From the NCBI GenBank assembly GCA_015522865.1, contig WALN01000007.1:1-9555 (forward strand): a DNA stretch of 9,555 bases, read 5' to 3'. Shown here in pieces: positions 1 to 5,717 of the stretch. The translations under genes and the position numbers were made by a program. This DNA comes from Microcaldota archaeon. Lineage in GTDB: Archaea > Micrarchaeota > Micrarchaeia > Norongarragalinales > WALN01. Below the pieces are notes generated by a model. That model did not search any database. It was not told the DNA's origin and saw only the letters and a list, made by a program, of their open reading frames with translations. Numbering within the stretch: position 1 is the first letter of the stretch; every line of letters begins with the position of its first letter.

Positions 1-7
1 ATGTTAC

Positions 8-18
8 ATATTTTTAAA
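8..18 (+). promoter_or_regulatory. Putative TATA box of the LemA gene
   Basis: The AT-rich element ATTTTTAAAT lies about 25 bases ahead of the ATG at 39. This is the normal spacing between an archaeal TATA box and a transcription start, so the LemA transcript is probably leaderless or nearly so. No Shine-Dalgarno motif is visible before the ATG, which agrees. Only a few bases precede the element, so a BRE cannot be judged. Confidence 0.45.
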
Positions 19-38
19 TCGAATAGATTAATTGTAAT

Positions 39-593
39 ATGTGGCTGATAGTAGGTATCGTTGTAGTTGTAATCCTTCTTCTGATTCTCTATGTTGTTTG
101 GGTGTACAACCAATTGATAACTTTAAGAAATAGAGTGGAAAATGGATGGTCCCAAATAGACGTGCAACTGAAAAGAAGATATGATTTAATTCCAAATTTA
201 GTAAACATCGTAAAAGGATACGCCAAGCACGAAAAAACAGTTTTCCAGAATGTAACAAAAATGAGAACCGCCGCTCTAAATGCTAAAACTCCTGGTGCGA
301 AAGCAGAGGCGGAAAATATGCTTACTGGCGCGCTAAAGTCTCTATTCGCAGTTGCTGAAAACTACCCCCAACTTAAAGCTAACGAGAATTTTAAAGAACT
401 GCAGAAAGAGCTTGAGGAGACTGAGAATAAAATTATGTATGCCAGGCAATTTTACAACGATACTGTAATGAAATACAACATGAAAGTACAGTATTTTCCG
501 TCGAATATAATTGCCAATATGTTTAAGTTCGGCGCGAGAGAATATTTCAAGGCAAAGGGAGAAGAAAAAGAAGTTGTCAACGTCGAATTTTAA
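39..593 (+). CDS. lemA: LemA family membrane protein
   Basis: This 184-residue protein matches the LemA family in length and architecture. One hydrophobic N-terminal segment (about residues 2-25) is followed by the hallmark stretch [25 protein letters not shown] (given here by position, about residues 32-56, key residues W38, D41, L44, R46-R47, D49-L50-I51-P52-N53-L54). A long helical domain and an RQFYNDTV segment near residue 136 follow. LemA proteins are anchored by the N-terminal helix with a helical-bundle domain outside or at the membrane face. Their function is unresolved; in bacteria they often sit beside TPM-domain or HtpX-type protease genes, none of which is visible here because the window starts just upstream. 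The ATG at 39 is the only start that keeps the membrane segment. Rad50 follows 54 bases later on the same strand with no obvious functional link. Confidence 0.93.
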   Translation: MWLIVGIVVVVILLLILYVVWVYNQLITLRNRVENGWSQIDVQLKRRYDLIPNLVNIVKGYAKHEKTVFQNVTKMRTAALNAKTPGAKAEAENMLTGALKSLFAVAENYPQLKANENFKELQKELEETENKIMYARQFYNDTVMKYNMKVQYFPSNIIANMFKFGAREYFKAKGEEKEVVNVEF

Positions 594-632
594 TATTTGC
601 TCAGCAGTCTCCTGAAAGCAATAAAAACACAA

Positions 633-638
633 AAGGAT
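633..638 (+). promoter_or_regulatory. Weak ribosome binding site of rad50
   Basis: AAGGAT sits 9 bases before the ATG at 648 and partly matches the archaeal anti-Shine-Dalgarno complement GGAGGTGAT. The 54-base gap after lemA also holds an A-rich stretch (AATAAAAAC, about 620-629) that could be a poor TATA element. Whether rad50 is read through from lemA or has its own promoter cannot be settled from sequence. Confidence 0.35.
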
Positions 639-647
639 AATTAATTT

Positions 648-3272
648 ATGATAAAATCAGTAGAGCTTATAAATTGGCGCTCTCATGAGAATACAAAACT
701 CGAATTTTCAAAAGGCGTAAATTTATTTGTTGGGCCAATAGGTTCTGGAAAAAGCAGTATCATTGATGCTATATGTTTCGCCCTTTTCGGTTCGTTTCCT
801 GCATTAAAGAGCAGAAGAGTTTCGCTTGAAGAGACAATAAAAAACTTCCCAGAGAAAAAAGGGAGCGCAACAGTAAAATTAATTATGGAATGGGAAAATA
901 AGAAGTATGAAATTGTAAGAAAAATTTCAAAAGGGAGCGAGGCGTATATTAGAGAGAACGATGTTCTGCTCGAAGGACCTCAGAGCCAAAGAGTAAATGA
1001 AATAATAGAAAAAATGCTCAAAATTGACTATGATTTATTTGTGAGGGCGATTTATTCCGAGCAAAATAACATCGAATACTTTTTTGAATTGCGCGGTGGA
1101 GAGCGGAGAAAGCAAATAGATAATTTGCTTGGGCTGGACAAATTTGAAAGGGCGAGAAGCAACACAGGCAATATAGTTAATAAAATGAAGAAAATGCAGG
1201 CAGAGATGGAAGCGTATTTGAAAGGCGCTGAGCCCGAAGAAAATGAGAAAAAATTCAGCGAGCTGAAAAATGAAAAAGACGAACTTGAAAAAGAATTGGA
1301 GAAGGGCAGGGGCGAGATGGGCAGAATTAAAAATGAACTTGAAAAAACTATCAAAATCGTTTCTGAGCTTGAGGAAAAAGAAAAAAAATTCGGGGAGCTG
1401 GACAAAAAATTAGAGAGTATAAATTCGATTTTGAGAGAGTTGGAAGAAAATAGTAAAATAAAAAAAATGCAAATAACAGAGTGGCATGAAGAGGGAGAAA
1501 TCGACAAAATAAAAGAGAAACTTGAAAATGAGGTAAAGGAAATAAAAGTAAAAATCGATGAACGGAATAAAATATCAAATGAAAAAAGTAGAATAGAAGG
1601 CTCAATTGCAAATTTGCAAAAGGAAATTGTAAAATATGAAAATGTAAAAAACGTTGAGCTTGAAAAATACCAACAGACACTAAAAAAAGCGGAAGAAGAG
1701 CTTGATGTAACAAAAAAAATACTTAAGGAAAGCTCGGAGAAGCTAAATTATGAAAAAAGCAGAGAAGAAATGTTGAAAGAGCAGATCGAAAACATGAGAA
1801 AAGAAAAGGAAAAAATGCTGGAAGTAAAAACAAAAATCGGCGAAATTGAAAGAGAATATGGAGGAATTGAAAAATTAAAACTTAAAATATCAGAAGACGA
1901 AAACGAAGAAAAAGAAATCATCCACGAAATTGCAGCTGAGAAAGCGCTAAAAGAAAGCGCAGAAAATGCGCTTAAAGAGTTAAGTAAAAATGTTGCGCGG
2001 TGCCCTGTTTGCGATTCCCCGCTCACAGAGAGCAAGAGGAGAGAGCTGATTGAAGAAAAGGACAGAGTAGTAAGGAGGATGAAAGAAAATATCGAGAAAG
2101 ACGAGCTGAAACTTAAGAGAACAAGGGAAAAAATCAAATCAATGAAAGAAAAACTTGAGAATGCAGTTGTAATGCAGAAGGGAATCGAAGGAAAAGAAAA
2201 TATAGAAAAAAAGTTGTTTGAGAGCATTAATGAGGATGAAAAAATAAGGGGCGAGGCTGGCGTACTCGAAAAAGAGATTAAGGAAAAAGAACTGAGAGTT
2301 GAAAAACTTGAAAAAGATATTGAGGACAACAAGGAGACTCTAAGAAGAAGAGAAGAATATGAAAAAATTGAAAAAGAGCTTGGGAAGAAAAAAGAAGAGT
2401 ATGAAAAGGCGGAAAGGGACTTTGAAGAACTAAGCAAAGCGGATTATGAAAAAGAACTTGAAAAAGCAAGGGAGGAAATAAACGATCTAGAGAAATTGAA
2501 AGAGATTTTTGAAATTGAAAGAAAAATAAAGGAGAATAAAAAGGAGGAGGAAAAAATTAAAAATGAAATAAATGCGCTTAATTTCAATATTGAAGAGCTA
2601 AAAGAAAAAAGAGAAACGAAGAACAAAAGTGAAAAACAACTTGCAGTTGTTGAAGAGCAGATAAATAATTTTAATAAAAAAATCAAGGAAATAACGGAGG
2701 AACTGAAAAACATTGGAGAAAAAATAAGGAAAATAAAGGAAGAACAGAAAAAGATTGAAAAAATAAAAGAGAAAATAGAGCAGATGACTATTTTTCAGAA
2801 CTCGATTGTTGAGGCGCAGAGCGTAATGAGGGAAGAGATGCTTTCTGCAATTAACAATGCATTGGATGAAATATGGCCGAAATTGTATCCATACAAAGAT
2901 TTTACTTCTATGAAATTGGATGTTGAAAAAGATTACGGGGCAGAGCTGAAAATAAACGGAGAATGGATAGATATTGAAAGGGTCTCTGGAGGGGAGAGAA
3001 GCGCTGCGGCCCTCACTTTAAGAATCGCGTTCGCTACTGTTTTGACACCAAATTTGAGCTGGCTGGTTTTAGATGAGCCAACACACAACTTAGATGTCAA
3101 TGCAGTTAAAGAGCTTGCAAAAGCGTTGAAGGAAGAGATTCCAAAAATAGTTGAACAGGTGTTTATTGTCACACACGATGAAACATTAAAGGAAGGCATC
3201 GATGCAAATGTATTTGAGTTCAGAAGAGACAAAGCAAATTTAGGAGCAACCGTTGTTGAAAAAATTAAATGA
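648..3272 (+). CDS. rad50: DNA double-strand break repair ATPase Rad50
   Basis: The 874-residue SMC-like ATPase is complete. The N-terminal half-domain has the Walker A motif GPIGSGKSS (residues 29-37) and a Q-loop glutamine at Q139. A Lys/Glu-rich antiparallel coiled coil (about 170-760) is interrupted by the zinc hook CPVC at C452-C455, near the middle as expected, through which two Rad50 dimers join. The C-terminal half-domain has the ABC signature SGGER (780-784), Walker B LVLDE with catalytic D809-E810, the D-loop aspartate D816 and the switch histidine H843. With Mre11, Rad50 tethers and processes broken DNA ends; archaea usually couple this to HerA-NurA resection. In many archaea mre11 lies directly next to rad50. 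Here the neighbours are LemA and DUF134, so Mre11 must be elsewhere. The position after G-P in the P-loop, normally Asn in Rad50/SMC proteins, is Ile31. The stop at 3270-3272 is 2 bases from the stop of the convergent DUF134 gene. Confidence 0.97.
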   Translation: MIKSVELINWRSHENTKLEFSKGVNLFVGPIGSGKSSIIDAICFALFGSFPALKSRRVSLEETIKNFPEKKGSATVKLIMEWENKKYEIVRKISKGSEAYIRENDVLLEGPQSQRVNEIIEKMLKIDYDLFVRAIYSEQNNIEYFFELRGGERRKQIDNLLGLDKFERARSNTGNIVNKMKKMQAEMEAYLKGAEPEENEKKFSELKNEKDELEKELEKGRGEMGRIKNELEKTIKIVSELEEKEKKFGELDKKLESINSILRELEENSKIKKMQITEWHEEGEIDKIKEKLENEVKEIKVKIDERNKISNEKSRIEGSIANLQKEIVKYENVKNVELEKYQQTLKKAEEELDVTKKILKESSEKLNYEKSREEMLKEQIENMRKEKEKMLEVKTKIGEIEREYGGIEKLKLKISEDENEEKEIIHEIAAEKALKESAENALKELSKNVARCPVCDSPLTESKRRELIEEKDRVVRRMKENIEKDELKLKRTREKIKSMKEKLENAVVMQKGIEGKENIEKKLFESINEDEKIRGEAGVLEKEIKEKELRVEKLEKDIEDNKETLRRREEYEKIEKELGKKKEEYEKAERDFEELSKADYEKELEKAREEINDLEKLKEIFEIERKIKENKKEEEKIKNEINALNFNIEELKEKRETKNKSEKQLAVVEEQINNFNKKIKEITEELKNIGEKIRKIKEEQKKIEKIKEKIEQMTIFQNSIVEAQSVMREEMLSAINNALDEIWPKLYPYKDFTSMKLDVEKDYGAELKINGEWIDIERVSGGERSAAALTLRIAFATVLTPNLSWLVLDEPTHNLDVNAVKELAKALKEEIPKIVEQVFIVTHDETLKEGIDANVFEFRRDKANLGATVVEKIK

Positions 3273-3274
3273 AA

Positions 3275-3544
3275 TTAAGATGAAAAGATAATTGTTGCAC
3301 CAGCTACAAGTGCAGTTGATATTTTCTTTCTTGCACTCAGGAGGATTCTGTTGAAAGTTGGCTGAGAGATTTCCATTTTTTTTGCCGCGTTTGTTTGATC
3401 CATCCCCAAATAATCTTTCAGCCTTATCGTCTCAAGTTCATCTCTATTCAATACAATTATTTCTCCTCCTCTCCTACGGAATGGGCCAAACCGTTTAAAT
3501 GGTGGCTTAAAATTAATCCTTCTGAAACATCTTGGCCTCGGCAT
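3275..3544 (-). CDS. DUF134 (UPF0251) helix-turn-helix protein
   Basis: The 89-residue protein starts with the family's MPRPR(C) motif and an Arg-rich N-terminal region. It continues with the conserved NRDELETIRLKDYLGMDQ (about residues 33-50) and a sigma-70-region-4-like helix-turn-helix, AAKKMEISQPTFNRIL (about 53-68), followed by SARKKISTALV. This is the DUF134/UPF0251 family, predicted DNA-binding proteins of unknown target. It starts 4 bases after the DUF5320 stop on the same strand, so the two are almost certainly co-transcribed, and AAGTGA just upstream may serve as a ribosome binding site. In many archaea and anaerobic bacteria DUF134 genes sit beside NifX-like and DUF5320 genes, as here. 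A role as local regulator, possibly acting on the shared divergent promoter, is inference. Its stop is 2 bases from that of rad50, which converges on it. Confidence 0.9.
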   Translation of the reverse strand: MPRPRCFRRINFKPPFKRFGPFRRRGGEIIVLNRDELETIRLKDYLGMDQTNAAKKMEISQPTFNRILLSARKKISTALVAGATIIFSS

Positions 3545-3548
3545 TTTT

Positions 3549-3782
3549 TCACTTCAATTCTTCAATTTCTCTTTTTATCTGCTCTAACTCAGCTTCGAGC
3601 TCTGATTTCTGCATTTCCAACCACTTTTTCCTATCCTCTTTTGGCATGCTATAATTGGGGTGTGGTGCTCTAAACGAATAGGCTCCTCTTCCATAGCCTC
3701 TTCTCACACCTGCTCCGCATGGACCTAAACCTCTTCCCATTGGCTCAGTTCCGTAGGGGCCGGTTCTGTCTCCATATGGCAT
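3549..3782 (-). CDS. DUF5320 small Gly-rich protein
   Basis: From the ATG at 3782 this encodes 77 residues. The N-terminal half is Gly/Pro/Arg-rich, beginning MPYGDRTGPYGTEPMGRG with one cysteine in GPCGAG (C22), and the last 30 or so residues form a charged helix (KKWLEMQKSELEAELEQIK). This is the pattern of DUF5320 family proteins (typical start MPxGDxTGPxGxGPMxGRGxGxC), whose function is not known. The frame is open further upstream, to 3851, giving a 100-residue version. I reject the longer version: the family begins at MP, a GGTGAT Shine-Dalgarno motif sits just before this start, and the extension would run across the shared promoter. It is the first gene of a two-gene unit with DUF134. 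Confidence 0.85.
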   Translation of the reverse strand: MPYGDRTGPYGTEPMGRGLGPCGAGVRRGYGRGAYSFRAPHPNYSMPKEDRKKWLEMQKSELEAELEQIKREIEELK

Positions 3783-3785
3783 ATT

Positions 3786-3791
3786 ATCACC
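3786..3791 (-). promoter_or_regulatory. Shine-Dalgarno motif deciding the DUF5320 start
   Basis: On the minus strand GGTGAT lies 3 bases before the ATG at 3782. It is a perfect six-base match to the complement of the archaeal 16S rRNA 3' end. It supports the 77-residue DUF5320 start over the longer open frame. The spacing is short but within the range seen in archaea. Confidence 0.6.
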
Positions 3792-3815
3792 AATTGAATA
3801 TATATTCATAATAAT

Positions 3816-3823
3816 ATTTAAAT
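3816..3823. promoter_or_regulatory. Shared palindromic TATA element for divergent genes
   Basis: The perfect palindrome ATTTAAAT lies between the divergent DUF5320 and NifX-like genes. It is 34 bases from the DUF5320 ATG (3782) and 29 bases from the NifX-like ATG (3852). Archaeal transcription starts about 22-27 bases from the TATA box, so this one box can place starts near 3792 (minus) and 3846 (plus), each giving a 5' leader of roughly 6-10 bases. The minus leader would still contain the GGTGAT motif. No second TATA box at the right distance is as good for either gene, although TATATATT at about 3798-3806 is another AT-rich candidate. Use in both directions is inference. Confidence 0.45.
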
Positions 3824-3851
3824 CTTTTGAAGTAAAATTATTTGTGGTCAA

Positions 3852-4256
3852 ATGAAAAAAAAGATAGTTGTCGCATTCGGAACAAATGATGGAAAAAAAC
3901 TAATTGATGAGCATGTCGGTGAATCTAAATATTTTGATATATATAAATTTACAAAGAAAAGAGATGAATTTTTAGAGAGAAGAGAGAATATAAAATATGA
4001 AGAAAAACAACATGGAGACCCCGAAAAAGCGAAAAAAGTGAGTAAGGTGTTGAAAGGAATAGATGTAATTGTAGGAAAAGCATTCGGCCCAAATATTATA
4101 AGGATGAAGAAAAAATATGTTTGTGTGGTGTTCAGAGGAGATAAGATAGAAAAGGCGAAAACAGAGGTTCATAAAATATTTGATGAAATTGTAAAAGAGC
4201 TCGAGAAGCCGAAAGGAGAAGAGAAAAAACATTTTGTTGTTGAGTCAGAGAATTAA
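3852..4256 (+). CDS. NifX/NifB C-terminal-like (dinitrogenase FeMo-cofactor-binding fold) protein
   Basis: The 134-residue protein fits the Nitro_FeMo-Co family (NifX, NifY, NifB C-terminus and many stand-alone archaeal homologues). It opens with a first strand, KIVVAFGTNDGKKL, followed by DEHVGESKYFDIYKF (about residues 19-33). This corresponds to the family's H-x-G-x-S/A-x-x-F segment, with H21 the usual cofactor-binding histidine. A second half holds KGIDVIVGKAFGPNIIRM (about 68-85), the 'G-P-x-x-I' part of the fold. The C-terminus (about 115-134) is a charged tail beyond the usual domain. Members bind or carry FeMo-co precursors in diazotrophs. In organisms without nitrogenase they are thought to act on other metal or Fe-S clusters, but this is not established. 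No nif genes are in the window. It diverges from DUF5320-DUF134, and its last 12 bases overlap the end of the convergent uracil-DNA glycosylase gene. Confidence 0.8.
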   Translation: MKKKIVVAFGTNDGKKLIDEHVGESKYFDIYKFTKKRDEFLERRENIKYEEKQHGDPEKAKKVSKVLKGIDVIVGKAFGPNIIRMKKKYVCVVFRGDKIEKAKTEVHKIFDEIVKELEKPKGEEKKHFVVESEN

Positions 4257-4805
4257 TTTCTTAAAATCCTCTTTTAGAATGTCTTTCATATTTATGTTAT
4301 AGACCGCAACTGCGGGGTGGTAGAGCGGAACAATTTTAATTTTTCCAAGTAAGGTGTTACGCTCAAAAACTCTTCCATGCAGTTTGCTTATGCCACCATG
4401 CTCATTGATATTAAAATGTTCAAAAATAAAATTTGTTGCGAAATTTCCCATTGCCCCAATTGCTTCTGGCCCTATCAAAGCAATCTGCCTGCTCAAATAT
4501 GGAGAACACGCTTTTATCTCCTCATTTGTTGGGTTTCTGTTGTTTGGCGGCCTGCACTTTACAACATTTGTAATATACACGTCTTCTCGTTTGAGGCAGA
4601 TGCTTGATAAAAGCTCATCTAAAATTTCCCCGGACTTTCCGCAGAATGGATGGCCAGTCCTATCCTCGTTAAAACCGGGCGCTTCTCCAATAAGCATTAC
4701 ATCCGCATTTTCATTTCCCTCGCCGACTACGGGCATGTTGCGCGTTTTGTATAGCGGACATTTTTTGCAGTTTATTATTTCGTCCTTTAATTCAGCAAGA
4801 GCCAT
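4245..4805 (-). CDS. Uracil-DNA glycosylase family 4 (Fe-S type)
   Basis: From the ATG at 4805 this encodes 186 residues, the usual size for family 4 (UDGa-type) enzymes. They excise uracil from U:G and U:A DNA and carry a 4Fe-4S cluster. The four cluster cysteines are visible: C13 and C16 (NCKKCPLYKTR), then C84 and C100, bracketing CRPPNNRNPTNEEIKAC. Catalytic motif 1 is GEAPGFNEDRTG (residues 40-51) and motif 2 is LYHPAVAVYN with H163. The first-motif loop reads GHPFCGKSG, where family members usually have Val in place of this Cys (C55). The frame also opens at a TTG (4856) that overlaps the GGGP synthase stop as TTGA. That version adds 17 residues with no family counterpart, whereas the ATG at 4805 leaves the typical 12 residues before the first cysteine. 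The enzyme protects against cytosine deamination, in keeping with the repair genes nearby. Confidence 0.95.
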   Translation of the reverse strand: MALAELKDEIINCKKCPLYKTRNMPVVGEGNENADVMLIGEAPGFNEDRTGHPFCGKSGEILDELLSSICLKREDVYITNVVKCRPPNNRNPTNEEIKACSPYLSRQIALIGPEAIGAMGNFATNFIFEHFNINEHGGISKLHGRVFERNTLLGKIKIVPLYHPAVAVYNINMKDILKEDFKKLIL

Positions 4806-4828
4806 ATAAACATAAGGACATTCAAACA

Positions 4829-4840
4829 GTATTAATATTT
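4829..4840 (-). promoter_or_regulatory. Possible TATA box of the uracil-DNA glycosylase gene
   Basis: On the minus strand AAATATTAATAC lies about 30 bases ahead of the ATG at 4805, a spacing compatible with an independent, nearly leaderless transcript. There is no Shine-Dalgarno motif before that ATG. Read-through from the GGGP synthase gene, which ends 47 bases upstream, is equally possible. Confidence 0.3.
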
Positions 4841-4852
4841 TTGTTCTAAAAT

Positions 4853-5614
4853 TCAAATTCTCTTTTTTCCGGCTTTTCTTATCGCCTTGCTAAACCTTTC
4901 AATTTTGTTACTCAATCTGCCTTCTTCAAAAGCATTTCCAATTTGTATTCCCATTGCTCCAGCTTCAATAATTTTTTCTGCTTGCTGTGGAGTCTTAACC
5001 CCGCCACCATAAAAATAAAACAAATCCTTTCCGCATGCTTTCGCAATCGCAGAAATCATATTTAGCGGAGCTGGCGAAGGAGCGCCGGAACCAGAATCAG
5101 TTATCAACACTTTAGAACCAGAAAATTTAGCTGCAAGCGCGCATGCAGCACCTAAGTCGGGCCGGTCTCTTGGTAGTAAGTTAGCATTCCCAATCCAGCC
5201 GACCGTCCTGCCGGGCTCTATAATGACATAAGTAGTGGGTATAGCCTGCAGCCCCATTCTCTGAACAACTGGGGCTCCCTGAATTTGCACGATTGAATGC
5301 CAGTAAACATCTGCTGAATTGAGCATTCTCATAAAATAAACCGCATCTGCATATTTAGTTAAGCCAGAAACATTGCCGGGATAAAGCACAACTGGCAAGG
5401 AAATGCTTTCTTTTATCAATTTTACTGTCTCATCCAGTACGCTTCCCTGAGCTCCAATACTGCCGCCAACTAAAATAGCATCAGCTCCCTGTTCTTCTGA
5501 CGCTTTAGCGACTTTCAGCGCTTTTTCTCCGTATAATTTGTCTGGGTCTATAAGGGAAAAAAGCATTGCTCCTTGTGCGTTTATCTTCTCCTCATAGTAC
5601 TTCAGCACATTCAT
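4853..5614 (-). CDS. Geranylgeranylglyceryl phosphate synthase
   Basis: The 253-residue TIM-barrel prenyltransferase makes the first ether bond of archaeal lipids, joining geranylgeranyl diphosphate to sn-glycerol-1-phosphate. Visible motifs in order: LIDPDK (21-26) with the Mg/diphosphate-binding aspartates, LVGGS (48-52), LYPGN (77-81), YFMRMLNS (93-100), YVIIEPGRTVGWIGNA (129-144), DSGSGAP (173-179), YGGGVKT (202-208) and IQIGNAFE near the C-terminus. GGS, GSGAP and GGGV form the phosphate-binding loops. The EPG-TVGW-IG signature is typical of archaeal GGGPS, of the type in Methanothermobacter (group II), rather than of bacterial PcrB. The ATG at 5614 is the only start giving the normal N-terminus. 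The gene marks the host as an archaeon able to make at least this step of its own membrane lipid, which some reduced DPANN lineages lack. Confidence 0.95.
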   Translation of the reverse strand: MNVLKYYEEKINAQGAMLFSLIDPDKLYGEKALKVAKASEEQGADAILVGGSIGAQGSVLDETVKLIKESISLPVVLYPGNVSGLTKYADAVYFMRMLNSADVYWHSIVQIQGAPVVQRMGLQAIPTTYVIIEPGRTVGWIGNANLLPRDRPDLGAACALAAKFSGSKVLITDSGSGAPSPAPLNMISAIAKACGKDLFYFYGGGVKTPQQAEKIIEAGAMGIQIGNAFEEGRLSNKIERFSKAIRKAGKKRI

Positions 5615-5633
5615 AGTAAAACAATACAGTTAA

Positions 5634-5646
5634 CTTTTAAATTAAT
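5634..5646 (-). promoter_or_regulatory. Putative TATA box of GGGP synthase
   Basis: On the minus strand AATTTAAAAGT is centred about 25 bases before the ATG at 5614, which predicts a leaderless transcript. No Shine-Dalgarno motif is present before this ATG. The element shares the 103-base divergent intergenic region with the promoter of the Kazal-protein gene. Confidence 0.45.
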
Positions 5647-5678
5647 ATATCAAGCACAAGAGTTAATTTAAGAGTAAC

Positions 5679-5688
5679 ATTTAAATAA
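5679..5688 (+). promoter_or_regulatory. Putative TATA box of the Kazal protein/lipoprotein operon
   Basis: ATTTAAATAA lies about 34 bases before the ATG at 5718. A start about 25 bases downstream would fall near 5709, leaving a very short leader that begins around GGTG (5709-5712), a partial Shine-Dalgarno match 5 bases ahead of the ATG. This is a separate box from that of the divergent GGGP synthase gene. Confidence 0.45.
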
Positions 5689-5717
5689 GTCCTGTAAATT
5701 ATGTCTTTGGTGTTAAA

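Noticed and set aside
1052..2713. Long minus-strand open frames rich in Ser, Phe and Leu opposite rad50
   Set aside because: They are antisense to the Lys/Glu-rich coiled coil: AAA/GAA codons read backwards as TTT/TTC. rad50 is intact in the plus frame with all its motifs.
3395..3673. Plus-strand open frame across DUF134 and DUF5320
   Set aside because: It is antisense to two recognisable families and has no ribosome binding site or domain of its own.
3783..3851. N-terminal extension of DUF5320 by 23 residues
   Set aside because: It would run through the promoter region, lacks family similarity, and the GGTGAT motif supports the internal ATG at 3782.
4354..4809. Plus-strand open frame of about 151 codons
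   Set aside because: It lies wholly opposite the uracil-DNA glycosylase, whose four Fe-S cysteines and catalytic motifs are intact. The plus frame shows no family features.
4806..4856. TTG start of the glycosylase overlapping the GGGP synthase stop (TTGA)
   Set aside because: The TTGA overlap looks like coupling, but the added 17 residues have no counterpart in the family and the ATG at 4805 gives the normal N-terminus.
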